64,000 bases of DNA from Agapetus fuscipes (GCA_951799405.1 OX637353.1:8556001-8620000), one strand, 5' to 3'. Positions 42,890 through 55,689 are shown, counted from the first letter of the stretch. Numbers and translations: made by a program. The notes: a model not told the origin generated them from the letters alone.

Positions 42890-43125
42890 TATGTATCTTT
42901 ATTTTCTCCCATCTGGCCGTGGAGGCTCTGGCGTAACAGCTTGCGTAGCGGACTGCCACGCAAGGGTGAGACGTTCGAATCCTTTTGACAATGTATGTTT
43001 TTAATTTTTTACATTGATTGTTTTCTTTTTTTACATAGACTTTTTTTTATTAAAATACAACATATTTGAAAACAAAACTATTAAAGTTAGTCCAAACGAT
43101 TAAAAATACTTTCATTTCATTTAGT
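42890..43125 (+). mobile_element. Second SINE-D copy in the loop
   Basis: Direct repeat of 42215-42450: CCATCTGGCCGTGGAGGCTC, CACGCAAGGGTGAGACGTTC and the TTAGTCCAAACGATTAA 3' part. Confidence 0.8.
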
Positions 43126-43126
43126 C

Positions 43127-43378
43127 GGTGTTATGGCCGAGTGGGCCAAGAGGCTGATCTTTCTAGCGTATTTCGGTATTTGGAATAGAATAACGTCGTT
43201 GGTTCGATCCCCGCTTGGGTCACTTGACTTTGACCCTGGTTCAACAGATGGTATTGGGTAATTTTTAATTAATAATTCATTAATATAAGCAATAATGAAT
43301 TATTAATTGATGATATTAATACCTGTTTCTGGCCAGATAGAATAGGTTGGTGAATTGCATTCCTCTTCACAAATCTAT
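43127..43378 (+). mobile_element. SINE-C copy, tandem unit 1
   Basis: Head ATGGCCGAGTGGGCCAAGAG, box B GGTTCGATCCCCGC, body as at 37058. First member of a 300-bp tandem duplication (unit start near 43084). Confidence 0.85.
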
Positions 43379-43426
43379 TTATTAAGTTAGTCCAAACGAT
43401 TAAAAATACTTTCATTTCATTTAGTC

Positions 43427-43652
43427 GGTGTTATGGCCGAGTGAGCCAAGAGGCTGATCTTTCTAGCGTATTTCGGTATTTGGAATAGAATAACGTTTGA
43501 CCCTGGTTCAACAGATGGTATTGGGTAATTTTTAATTAATAATTCATTAATATAAGCAATAATGAATTATTAATTGATGATATTAATACCTGTTTCTGGC
43601 CAGATAGAATAGGTTGGTGAATTGCATTCCTCTTCACAAATCTATTTTTTAA
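43427..43652 (+). mobile_element. SINE-C copy, tandem unit 2, box B deleted
   Basis: Second unit (start near 43384). A ~35-bp deletion removes the box B and the CTTGACTT that follow AATAACG in unit 1. Confidence 0.85.
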
Positions 43653-43965
43653 TTATAACAAAATATATAAAAATTTCACTCTTCGTCCACACGACTTTTT
43701 GGCCAACGACATTTCGGTCAACGACAACCCGTTCAAAGACAACTCGGTCATAGACAAATCGGTCACACGACACTTCGTCCACTCGACTTTTCGGCCAACG
43801 ACATTTCGGCCAAAGACAAATCGGTAGACAAATTGTAGAAAATTTCATAAGCCTTAAAAATTGATAACTACATTTTATTCTTGTATTGAAAATATTTCTT
43901 TCTCGACTTTCTTTCTTCAATGAAGTCTCAAAATGTGTAGAAAACTAGAACCATGGACTAGCTTG

Positions 43966-44292
43966 TACAACTAAGCTGTTCGTATAGTGCAACTTCCTGC
44001 CGCTTTTTCCCCGAAGGTGTTGCTTGTGGTGGGTAAAACCTATGTATTTTCACAGGTAAGAGAGCCGGCCTTACACCAACCACTTCGTTGAAGTGGGGAT
44101 TTCCCTACTAGGGGAGCAGGTTCTCATTTCTTGTGAAGGCTGAGTAAACCTTGCCGTTTTTTTATATGGTAGTTGGGTTTGCAATACACACCGAAAAGAG
44201 AAATAATTTAGACACCCTTGGTGGTGGGGATCGAATCCGAGCTTTCGGCATCGAACGCAAGCATTCTACCTCTGAGCTACTGACCGGACTTA
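43966..44292 (-). mobile_element. SINE-B copy
   Basis: Minus strand: head GTCAGTAGCTCAGAGGTAGA, box B GATTCGATCCCC, body with GAAATGAGAACCTGC, 3' end TATACGAACAGC. Confidence 0.82.
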
Positions 44293-44598
44293 TAATAACG
44301 ATAAAAGTACAGTCATTTTTATATCAATAATAAATTAATTTTATTCCAACATGGTCACGCGGTGTGTGTAATACGTGACCAGCGTACGTAAAAGAGTAAT
44401 TAGTAAAAATCAAGTCAATACATTAAAAACATGATTAAATCATTTAAATAGCCTTATTCAGATTCATTAAGCAAAGTAGTATGAGGGGCTTAGAACAAAT
44501 TACTTTTTTATCGACGAATGATGAACCGAGATATTTGTGATCGATTGTTTTTTTTACATAGCATCTCACACATGATCTCACAATAAATGACCCATTTG

Positions 44599-45532
44599 AA
44601 TCCTAAATGTTATATATCTTTGCAACTTAGATTACATTAGGTAATCAAAGGGAATGATAAATTACATGTTTTGACAAAGGTAAGGTTTGTATTACTTCAA
44701 ATGAATGAGCCATCGATCTAAATAAAATATATATCGATGGAATGAGCACATTGTGGAAACATCGGTTTATTGGAAGAAATATTTACAGAGAAAAAACACT
44801 GCAGCATCATAATGCTTCGGATTCGTTCGGATAAAGTCGTGCCCCCTCGTTTATGCAAATTAGGCTTACGCGTCAACCCATGGTGGCAGACAGAGTGAAT
44901 GAATCATAATATAAAATTATAATATTGGGATGATTTCTTCGGTACATATTATATACATGTGACTGAAATGTTGACCGACTTGTCGTGTGGACGAAGTGTG
45001 AAATGAAAGTGAAATGAAAGTATTGTTAATCGTTTGGACTAACTTTAATACTTTTGTTTTCAAATATGTTGTATTTTAATAAAAAAAAAGTATATGTAAA
45101 AAAAGAAAACACAATGTAAAAAATTAAAAATATACATTGTCAAACGGATTCGAACCTCTCACCCTTGCGTGGCAGTCCGTTACGCAAGCTGTTCGGCCAG
45201 AGCTTCCACGGCCAGATTGAAGAAAATAAAGGTCCATAAAGCGTAACAAATAATAAAAAAGGTTTGTTTCCAAGATAAGTACTCGTAGCTCATCGCATCG
45301 GTCGCGTTGGCGCAAACAATGGCGAAAAAAATGAAATTTACGCATAATTTAATGACCGAAATGAATACCTTAGCGATTTCAGATTGATTTCATATTAGAA
45401 TAGCGCAATCAACATATTATTTTCAATGCATTAAAAGTTTCAAAGGAAGTAAAACTACAGTAGTTTTTCATATTTGCCCGACGGAGTGCCCCATACATTT
45501 TTGATGCGTACCATCTATGAATATTTTTTTTT
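44599..45532 (-). repeat. Right arm of the 0.93-kb inverted repeat
   Basis: Inverted partner of 41929-42861, with SINE-D at about 45147-45215. Outer sequence differs: the left arm is preceded by AAGGTGGTACGACACATCG, the right followed by GGGTAGTACGATCG. Confidence 0.9.
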
Positions 45533-45542
45533 TTGGGTAGTA

Positions 45543-45613
45543 CGATCGAAAACGTTTGTGTCCAAATAATTAAATAATAATGAGTGAAAAAAAAACAGTG
45601 TTTGAATAACTAA
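45543..45613 (+). repeat. Penelope-like tail piece
   Basis: GAAAACGTTTGTGTCCAAAT..CAGTGTTTGAATAACTAAA, same as the outer part of 38425-38517. With CTGATGATGATTA at 41890 it looks like one copy split by the inverted-repeat element. Confidence 0.65.
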
Positions 45614-45619
45614 AGATAA

Positions 45620-48140
45620 GATGAATTTTCACAGTGAAATGCACCAACCATCCAAAATACTTTTTATTATTTAGTTTTACTTTACAGTAAAATAATATCT
45701 TGATGTACAATAATTTACTACTGAAGTTAACATTAAGTTGACATTAACGTTAAGTTGACATTAAAAAACTTATGCTGCAAAAACATAGATGGCAATAATA
45801 TAATTTTATTTATCTGCTAACAAAGAAAATAATGACCTTTCAAATACTTTTTTTGTGAATTAGTAAACAATGAAGTAGATTGTTTTCACTTACCTGGTTA
45901 CATTAATAACTTGACAAAGCGAGCACTCTTTCTTTACAGTTTTATTAAATATTTTTGTGAGATCAAAGATCTTTGGTGCACAATACAGGATAACTGCAGA
46001 CGATGACTGTGGATGTTGCATTAAAGTTTACGCTTTCTCACTCACGCATGTTTCGACAAATAATATGCGAGGGAAGGAGACAGCAACAAAACAAAGCGTC
46101 TGAAGCGCTCCCTAGAACGCAGCTGTGACGAAATGTAAGCTATAGGAAACCATTGGCGACGAAACCACGTTGACAAAAAATTAATTGACATGAAATTTTT
46201 GTTTTGAAAGATATTTCAGACCAAAATTATTTATTTTTTGAAACTCTTCAAAATATCTCAAATTCAACTTATAAAAACGACGATTTTTTAGATCTCATAT
46301 CTCATTATACCATACCGAACTCATTCATAGCCCAGTCATTACGAACCCAATCCTTCACATCGTACTAGTCATTTATCGTATTAAAATAACATGCCTTTCT
46401 CTCAAAAGTAAAGAAAGCGCTTTTTATAAAAATATTCTTCATCATTTGTAATCCACACATCAATTGACATCAGTACAAATTGTAATATCTCTTGACTGGA
46501 CTGCTAGGGAAAATGGAAACAAATATTTTGTAATTCGTTACTTAAAGGACTGGAATCACCAACAAGTATAAAGTGTGCCCGCCGATTAAAAGTTCATAAT
46601 TCCAATTTTTGCCGAGTCTATTGATGTATTTTCAAATAATTATGATCTCTCAGTTCGGTCCGATGTTCGAAAATTTACTTACAGTAAAATTGTTGCGCAC
46701 GTTTGCCACTGGTTATGAATCTATAGGTTTACAAAAGTGGTAATGGCCGATGTTGTGCCAGGCGCGCGTGGCGCCCGCCGTATTTGACAGTTCGGCCCAA
46801 CTTCATTAAATCCAGCCAGTTTTATTCAAGATAAATACCAGCGGAACATGTTCACAGTGAGTAGCATCTTTTCATTTTGACGTAACCACGAGATTTCATA
46901 AGTATTCATGTGTAGGTTGACTGTTGGCTGATGAACAAACATTGACGCCATTATTGATTGCAAGGAACTTCCTGACAACGGAACGTTTTGTTTGCAAATA
47001 ATATTTACCTATCGAACTAGAAAGTTCAGTATTTTTCTGTTGGAATTCTCCAATGTTGTGTTTTTCTAAAATATGTCGATAAATAGATAAAAAGATTCAG
47101 TTTTTTTTTGTAATAAATGGAATCTGCACAAATGATATAAATAAAATGTTTGACGTCACCATGCCGAATTTCTAGGGAGAAACATACCCAATATTTTGGT
47201 ATTGGTTGCGAAGGACACTAGTCACATAATATACATGTGACTTCTGCCAACCTAGATTTTTTTAATTCGTAATTTCGTTCCGACTCCAGAAATTAGGTAG
47301 ATACCATTGTAGATACCTAATGATTTTATTTTGCACAGCTATCATGAATAGGTACCTACCTAACAATATTTTTGTAAAAGTTTTTTGTATCCCTATTCAC
47401 AAAATACCTTTTTTCTTATTTCTGAATCCATGTTAACAGACAATGCTATGAAAACTTATAGTACGCACTGATACTATGCTTCTGGGCATTTTCTAGGTCT
47501 ATGACAATTGATATTACTAAGAAGTAAGTACCTACATACAAGATGACAGCTGCTGTCACCTTTGAGTTGTGGCAAAACCACAGATCACGGAATATAAATT
47601 TTGGGCAAAACCAAGTGCAAAACATAGGTACCTATGTGTCTTCAAAAAGGTGCAAAAAATCTACTGAACTGAATAAATGACATTAAGCTAACAGGGACTT
47701 CTTAAGTAAATACACCTATTTTCCTATTTTCTACGAGAGAAAACACTACAGAAATGTGAAAATCCTGTAGTTTAGAAGTTCGCAATGAGTAGGTACCCCA
47801 AGTAACCACTTTAGTCGTCCTACGTTGTGAAATTTGCCTTTAGGTCTAATAAGTCTCCTAGAAAGGTTAATGCTTTGCTATTCGGTCATATTAATGGCTT
47901 GAGAATAACTTATAAGTCATAAAACCGTGTGGTTATTATTGCAATCTAGAAGTTGCTGACAAGAGGTTATATTTACGTTATTGTGACTTGTGTTTCAAGA
48001 GCTTATTGCCCGTGCATCTTAAGGTTGTCTTAGACTCCTGATTAGGTTCTAGAGAGGTTGGCATTTGCTAAATGGAGAGCTAAAAGTTATTTTTTTAATA
48101 TTATTACAACCATAAAGCTACGGAATGTTGAAATTGCTTT
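45620..48140. other. Intergenic stretch; one weak first-exon candidate
   Basis: No ORF of note. 46740-46860 is locally G+C-rich (GGCGCGCGTGGCGCCCGCCG) and contains ATG TTC ACA followed by a GTGAGT donor (46849-46863), which could be a first exon of a plus-strand gene, but no downstream exon is recognised. 47579-47603 is a CACAGATC..TTTTG segment between two GGCAAAAC repeats; 47660-47790 is a partial MITE-C. Confidence 0.4.
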
Positions 48141-48144
48141 AGGG

Positions 48145-48835
48145 TAAAAAAAGATCCCGTTGTTTTTAAAAATATGTTTCTTATACTTTATGGCCTTAGT
48201 AAAAGAGTGACATTAATAAAAAAAATCACACATATTGCATAATTTTTTATCTTAATTCTAAAGTAAGTTTTTTTTTTATAACTGAAAAAATGACGCCACA
48301 AAAAAATATTTAATAAAACTCGTTTTTGTTTACATTTTTTGCTCGCATTTTGTTGTTTTGTATTTTGGAAATCTTATTTTTCTTTATAATTATAGAATGA
48401 TACAAATTCTAGTTTGTGGGGTAATTTTTAAACGAATAATGTGAATAGTTTTTGAGATAATATGAAAAAACTGTTTTCAAGAATTAAATAAATTAATTAG
48501 TTTCAGTTTTTTCATATTATCGCAAAAACTATTCCTATTATTCTATTAAAAAGTACACCACAAACTAGAATTTGTATCATTCTATAATAATAAAGAAAAA
48601 AAATATTTCCAAAATACAAAACAACAAAATGCGAGCAAAAATAAGAAAAAAAAACGAGTTTTTTTAAATATTTTTTTGTGGCGTGATTTTTTAAGTTATA
48701 TGAAAAAAATTAACTTAAGATCTAAGATAAAAATTTGTTTAACAAGCGTGATTTTTTTCATTTATGTCACTCTTTTACTAAGGCCATAAAGTATAAGAAA
48801 CATATTGTTAAAAACAACGGGATTTTTTTTTGAAA
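48145..48835. mobile_element. Foldback element with ~340-bp arms
   Basis: 48150-48490 and 48500-48830 are inverted copies: AAACAACGGGAT-type ends, GGCCATAAAGTATAAGAAAC, GAGTGACATTAAT, GGCGTGATTTTT/GACGCC and ACTAGAATTTGTATCATTCT all appear on both strands. The arms have many small indels, so the element is old. Parts recur inside 3871-4726. Confidence 0.82.
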
Positions 48836-48839
48836 GGAG

Positions 48840-49470
48840 TCATAATACTTGTCTAGGTAAACAAATTAGGACTGCGTGGAATTCAAACCAATAGGTATAT
48901 TATAATGTATGGGTATATTATGTATATATGTATAGGTATGTATATTATAATCCCATAGAGACCGAGTGTGTGACGTAAGGCGAGGCGGTAACTCTCCCTC
49001 TTCACCCCCGCAACTAAACATTTTAAATCGTTCGACTTGGCCAAATTTTGTACTCACCGGTGGAATGTAATATCGCTATTCTGCTTTGCTTTCTTCCTTG
49101 TGTCATTTTTACAAGTTTTAACACAACAATTCATAATTTTTACAAAGATACTTGAAATACAAGTCAACTGTCAAAAAATGGAACCGCCCCCCCCGCGCGC
49201 CTGTAGGTTGCGATCACGTGATCGGGTTTGGACCAATGAGACGCTGATAACTCTATGCAATATATATATCCGTTGTCTTGCAAGATGAACCGACACAGGG
49301 TGATACAAAAAAACGGAATGGAAATATTAAACGTAAAGTCCGTATTTTTTTTTTTACTTATAATGAATACATCAGTAAGTTTTAGTGCTTAAATCATCTA
49401 TCAAAGTGAATCAAATAATTTGTATGCGCGTAAAGTAGGACTAAGAGCCAGATGTACGAAACCTTGACTG
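48840..49470. other. Unannotated stretch
   Basis: No ORF with recognisable domain. A C-run (CCCCCCCCGCGCGCCTG, 49189-49205) and TATA/GTAT repeats only. Confidence 0.4.
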
Positions 49471-49475
49471 ATCTA

Positions 49476-49865
49476 CTACCAGGCAGAGACATGGTCAGGC
49501 TGGTAGTTTGCTTCGAGTACATCATTTTTTCACTGGTCTGCCTTTTCCTATCCTGGAGCGTTTTGGATGCGGCCTCTTCAAAGAGGCCCAAAAAATGGTG
49601 CTTACTACCTCATCGACTACCAGACAGAAACATGTTTGGGGAGGTGTCCGGCATCGAGTACATGCCTTTTCTGCAGATTTTGGTGATCCTACCCTGGAGC
49701 GTTCTGGATGCCGCCTCTTCAAAGAGGCCCAAAAAATGGTACAAACTACCTCATCGACTACCAGGCAGAGACTAGTAAGAGATGATGACCTACATTATTT
49801 ACCTGCTTTTTACATTAAAAAAATACTCCTAACCTGGAACATTTTGAATGCGGCCATTTTTTTAA
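49476..49865 (+). repeat. 141-bp tandem repeat (minisatellite) with an open frame
   Basis: Unit starts at 49476, 49617 and 49758 (CTACCAG(G/A)CAGA(G/A)AC), exact 141-bp spacing, that is 47 codons. Each of the first two units has a hairpin GCCTCTTCAAAGAGGC. One frame stays open through two units (49452-49775, 107 codons) with repeated WSVLDAASSKRPKKW. The third unit has lost a base and decays. Not recognised as a known protein. Confidence 0.85.
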
Positions 49866-50579
49866 CAAATATACAAATCGATCTTTTGATATAAGTTGTA
49901 TGAGTCGTGAGAATAAAGAAAAAAAAAATTATGCTACGTTCATTACTAGTAACAAGAAAATTAACATACCAAAAATTTGTATTTCTTACCCTTCTGGTTC
50001 AGGAGAAAGGGGGGTTAAACGGTATTTATTACATTATATTTTATAACTAAAAATCAAAGTACAATAATTGAAATTCTTGTACGTCAATAATAAGAACATT
50101 AAATTTAAAACAATAATGGTATTTTACATATTCTTTGTATCTGCTATAGTTTCACGAGAAATGAATTTTAAAGTCAAATATTTTCCAAAAAACTTTACGT
50201 CGAGTCCCGTTTGTGGTCAAAATCTGTTTTAAACGCCTCAGTACTTTATTGTAACAGAATATAAAAAAATAAATTGTACAGTGACTGCACATGACTTTAA
50301 AGCATAAAATACGGTCATGTTTAGGTCATAGTCAATTTTCATAACAAAACATTTAGCTGTGTGTAAGTAATGAAGCTAATCTATTTAAGTAATCGTCTTT
50401 TTTCAGTATTATCATTGATCCCATTTGTATCAAAACTAACACTTTGTTGGGTGGGTATACTTTTCATAAATATATTGTAAAGTTATGATTGATTATTATG
50501 GATACTTACTAAATTTTAAGACTCGTAGTCTAGTATTTTATATTAGGCGTTTTAGTACCAAGAAAGTTATTTTATTTTT

Positions 50580-52070
50580 TGTGTGGAAATTTGTCACTTT
50601 GTATGATGGCTACACCTTATATTATTTTTTTGAAAAAAGTAATGATTAATGTATGTAGCTTTATATAAAAGCTTTTCAATTGTGGAACATTATTTTTTAG
50701 TTAACCCGTTCTCTGCCGGGAAAATTTAAAATATTGTTTTCTCTTGTATGGCAACCCCCAAAACAAAGAGTATTAAGAGGCAATGGTTATTTTTGTTACA
50801 TAGCACTTGTTTGAGCAAATTGTTATGTAGGTTTATTTATGGGTATTAGACGTTTTGCTACCAAAAATATTACAATATTTTTTTGTATGAAAATTTGTCA
50901 CTCTATATTCTAAATAATTTTTTTTTGAAAAAAAGTAATGATTCATGTATTTAGGTATATATAAAAGCTTTTCAATTGTAGAACATTATTTTTTAGTTAA
51001 CCCTTTCTCTGCCGATAATTTTTAAATTATTTTGTTCTCTTGTATGGCAACCCCCAAAACAAAGAAAATTATGAGGCAATGGTTATTGTTGTTACATAGC
51101 AGTATTATAATGACGATTATGCAAAAAAAATAAAGAAAATCGTAGGAGCCGTTTTTGAGAAAATCTCATTTGAAACTTTCAGCTGTTCGGAAGCCATCTT
51201 GAATTTTCTAAAACTTGAAAAATGTTTCAGTATGAATTATAGTGATACAAAAGTTTTTTCTGATAAAGTTAAGAAACATAAAAGTTTTTTGCGTTCTGAT
51301 GGGTTTTTGTAGCCTTTTAATTTCAATTTTTGATATCATGTAAACGGCACTTTATGTTTTTATTTTCAAAAAATTTATTTGATTTTTATATACAATTTGA
51401 TGTTACGTTAAGCATTACATGTAACGGTTTCACTTTTTAGAAAATCACAATTGTTTATTTTTTTCATATGGCAACTCATAGACGCAGATTAGCAAAAATG
51501 TTGCCATAACTAAATTTGGTAAGAATGTATCAAGCAACTACTTTATTGAAAATTTAAAAAAAATCTTCGGAGCTGTTTTTGAGAAAATCGCATTTGAAGT
51601 TTTCTCCTCTTTGGAAGCCATCTTGAATTCTCAAAATAGTGAAAAACAAATTATAGTGCAAAGAAGTTTATAATTTTTTCTTTCTTGTGAACCTTAAAAA
51701 AAGTTTTACAAAATTGCATTTTTATGTGTCTTTTTAATATTTTCGATGAAAATTTTGAGATCGTGTAAACGATACTTTAAGTAAAAAAAAAATTAAAGTA
51801 TTTTTTAAATTGTTGTAGAAATTAATATTGCGCGTAATATTGTACAACTTTTTTTTTTGTCAACCCAGCCATTTCCGAGATAATCACAATCGTTTTTTTC
51901 TTTCATATAGCAACTCATAGACGCAGGTTGGGAAGAGTGTTGCCATAACAAATTTTCTTCGCGACAATTTAAGCAACGATCACACTGAAATTTAAAAAAA
52001 AATCGTTAGAGCCGTTTTTGAGAAAAGTGCAATTTTATGTTTTTTTTGTATGGCAGCCATCTTGAATTTT
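50580..52070. repeat. Satellite-like direct repeats, about 0.3 and 0.43 kb
   Basis: A ~295-bp segment (TATAAAAGCTTTTCAATTGT..TCTTGTATGGCAACCCCCAA) occurs at ~50660 and ~50955. A longer unit marked by GCCGTTTTTGAGAAAA and GCCATCTTGAATTTTC recurs at ~51150, 51570 and 52010, and again at 55700 and 56140. No coding potential. Confidence 0.78.
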
Positions 52071-52139
52071 CAGGGTGGTGGGTATCGCCGTCGAAATTTG
52101 TACCTTTTGTCTTGTGCGTGTGTCCCCTAATGATTTTCA

Positions 52140-53640
52140 GCTTTTTCATAAAAACTGGTGATCTCTACTGAATTCTAAAATTATCAGAGTAAAGTAAATA
52201 AAAAGCGTATCGAAATACAAAAAAAAACTGCAAAAAGCATTAAGTGGCGATGTAATTAAAAAATAAAACAAAAACGCCTTTTTTCCATTCCCATACAAAT
52301 TTTACATGTCCGCAACCCGTTTTTGACCCTTTGATGGCATGATACTGTTACGAAATTAGGGTTCAATTGTCTTTCCAAATTAAAAATACACAGGTCTCCT
52401 TCAATAGTTATTTATTTTACACTGTTACAAAATTTATTTTCACACTACTTTCTCGATTATTCCCCTTGGTTTTGGTTCGCTGATCAGATGACTTCGATGT
52501 GTTTGTAAGTCTCTATGATACTGGCCCGCTCTGCAGGCCATTCGCACCTTTATACTCTGTAGAGCAGTATGATCTAGAACCAAAGTTGCTAGACGGTTCC
52601 AGAGTAATTATTACTTCTCGACGCTTCACGTACTACCTAGAGATACAACCAAAATCCTACCTACAAATGTAATACAGAATTCCTATAATTATAACAAGTA
52701 CCTACTTAGCCTAGAGAATTCTACACTTATACATAATTATCGATCTTACCTACCAATACTTTTGAGGATTCTTATAACTATAACTATCCATACTTATTTC
52801 AATATTTATATTTACATAACAATACGATCAAAATAGTCAAACGTTTTTAAAGTTGAGTATTTTTGCATATACCTTAGTAACGTATCTTTCATTTTCTGTA
52901 CTAGCCACAATAATATTTACTTATTTAAACACGAAATATTGATTGCTAAGGGTTGTCTCCATTTTTGGCTCCGAAATCTTTCTTTTAGTATGTTACCAAT
53001 TCCATTGGAACTGACAAAAATCTTGCAATCTTAAGTATTTATTTACGTATGGTAACTCTTTGATGTAGTGTGGACAACACAAAAAAACTCATATACCTTC
53101 ATTTTCTTCTGAGAACGTTTACATCAGACTCGGGAATTTGTCGTCAGTGTTTTGAGTGGAAGTTAGCTTGGCATTATTAAGGTATGTATTCGAATATGTT
53201 GTCAGTTGTATATTTTTTACTTAGATCCATTAATTCTTCTAATGATTGTATGTTTTTATCATTGCTGACAGTATTATTTTTCAAATGGCACAAGTTTAAG
53301 GTAATGTCGGGCGGTTTTTTATTTACAATCTTTACCGTATGTTACCAGTATTAAGGTGTATTCACGTAGGTTTAAAAAAATACACCTACTTACCGTTAAT
53401 TTATGGTTGACTAACAAATAACATTTACGTACCTAATTGAAACATAAAACTATCTAATCAACCTTACTACATGCTATTAATATTTTAAATGCACCGTTTG
53501 ATGTTTGTTATTCAAAATAGCAAAAAGGTTTATTCCGTGATCTGTGGGCTAAACGATTAAATGAAATTTGGACCACAGAGGTACCTAATTTTTATATCGG
53601 TGCTGGATACTGTGAAAAATGTACGCAAAAAAAACATTGC
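52140..53640. other. Intergenic stretch, no gene recognised
   Basis: AT-rich; no ORF above background. 53534-53556 (TTTATTCCGTGATCTGTGGG) is a half of the CACAGATC palindrome seen at 15272 and 47579. Confidence 0.4.
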
Positions 53641-53649
53641 CTATCTATC

Positions 53650-53880
53650 TAAATCTATGATAATCTATAATCTAAGTTACAAAAATATATTGCATTTAAG
53701 ACTTTAAGTTCGTACTTAAACATGCTGCATGTGAACCTACAATATAAAACCCAATCTCAAATGAACATAAACCCTGCAACTCTTGCCGACCTTACCTGAC
53801 ACAATGGTAACATTGGTAAAGTGAACCATTTTTTACAGTATGAGTGGTCAGCTTCATACTAACCTATAAGTCAAGGAAAC
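53650..53880 (-). repeat. RTE-like LINE tail-only copy
   Basis: Minus strand, boundary at TTCCTTGACTTATAGGTTAG; GTGTCAGGTAAGGTCGGCAA block; end AACTTAGATTATAG. Confidence 0.85.
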
Positions 53881-54099
53881 TTATTGAAATACAATAAACG
53901 AACGATTTTAGGTAGTTATTAAATGTGCGTATTCATATTTTTATTAAACATTCATAGACAAACAACATTCATATTTATAGACATTCAAAATGGTGCTCTT
54001 ATATTTTTACTGAACAGTGTTTACGAACTGCTATAAAATCTTGTATTCGTCGTCGAAAAAAGAAATGAGATATCGAAATGTAAAAAAACCTAATTTTTC

Positions 54100-54460
54100 G
54101 AACCTGTCCGTCATTTTGAATAGACCTTAATTTAACTCACGATGTTTTCGTTTTCTTGAATCTTGCCGGTCGACAGTTATGGTACAAATTTAAACGGCGT
54201 TACCCTGGTGCCATGCCAGTCGGCCCATCAAAATCTGTGGTTGTCAATTCTCTTAATCCAAAAATTGGTGTCTCTGCGATCATTAGTTTCGGCTGGGATT
54301 ATGGTCATACATACATACGGACGGACGGACAGGTTCGACAAATTAGGTTTTTTTGCATGTCCTGGTGCAGGACAACTCATTTCCGTTGAAACCTCAATTT
54401 TTTTTTTCGCACGAATACAATACTTTATAGCTCCTTCGGACTGCTATAAAGTAACAAAAT
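54100..54460 (+). repeat. Repeat with TGCAGGACAACTCATTTCCG end
   Basis: (CATA)(GGAC)n run followed by GCATGTCCTGGTGCAGGACA (a small hairpin) and CTCATTTCCGTTGAAACC. The same ending occurs at 56370-56415 after an (AC)n run. The short ORFs here are shadows. Confidence 0.6.
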
Positions 54461-54804
54461 TTTAAAACTTCTCGGCGGCGGAAGGCTTTTAATCAAAAAT
54501 TATTGCCAGCCAATTTGAAAGCCATTATATGTACCTACATTTATTTATCACTATTTTTTTCGAAAAGTAAAATATAGCCACCGTATAAAGCAAAAAAATT
54601 CCATACAAAAATTTATTGTAATTTTCTTGATAGCAATAATAATAAAATGTTTATTGCAGCTTAGTCACGTGTAGGGTGCAATACATGACCAACCATATAA
54701 AAAATACAGGAAAGAAAAAGTACGTAGAAGAAAAATACAAAAATGATTAAAAAGGTTAATTTAAAATACTAGGCATTGAAATGTTATTTTTGATACAAAA
54801 GTGA

Positions 54805-55070
54805 CCAACAATCTAAATCTAAGCTGCAAAGATATATATCATGTAAGATTCATATTAAACGTATTCCCATAATAGCAGACACGTATAAGTTCGCGCTTAC
54901 ACATGCCGCATGTGAACCTAGAATATAAGAACCCAATCTCAAGTAAACATAAGCCCTGCAACTCCTGCCTATTTTCCATGAAACAGGGTTGACATTGTCA
55001 AAGTGCACCATCTTTTACAGTAAGGGTGGTCAGCCTCATACCAATCTATAGGTCAAGGAAAATGATCAAA
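54805..55070 (-). repeat. RTE-like LINE tail-only copy
   Basis: Minus strand; 5' boundary TTCCTTGACCTATAGATTGG, end GCAGCTTAGATTTAGA. Confidence 0.85.
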
Positions 55071-55689
55071 CCGCAAAATTAAAATTACTTATGACAAACT
55101 GAAAATCCCCATGACAAACTGAAAATTTTTGGTTTATCGGGACAAAAATGTTTAATTTTTAAGATTTATATTTCTTGTAAAAATTGTTTATGAAATAAAA
55201 AAAAAAATAAATAAAAAAATAAAAAAAAAACTTTAGCAGATTGCCTTCATTAATAATTCATAAATACAAATTAAACATTTTGTTTTGTCAATTAAATATC
55301 ACCTCAAAACAACTTTATTTTATGCTGTAAAGTCATGTGCAGTCCACTGTACTTTTAATTTCTGATACGCGCGTTGGGGAATTCTTACGTCTCAAAAGAT
55401 TGCTTTCGTCGCCCATCCGTGCAAATTCTACATCGATGATAACACGCATATCCCTCGCGCTACGAAGGTACGAGTATGTATATACATACTTATTTTCAAC
55501 ATTCTAACTATGACTGAACAGATAATTATTATACAACATAATACAACCCTTTATTATAAGTAAGTGAGTAAAAATGAAGTTTTAAAATACTTTGTTTAAT
55601 CTTTTTTACGATATTTTTTTAATTTGTGTTAAAATAAAGTACTGAGACTTTATATACTGAGATTTTATAAATGGATTCACAAAAAAATT

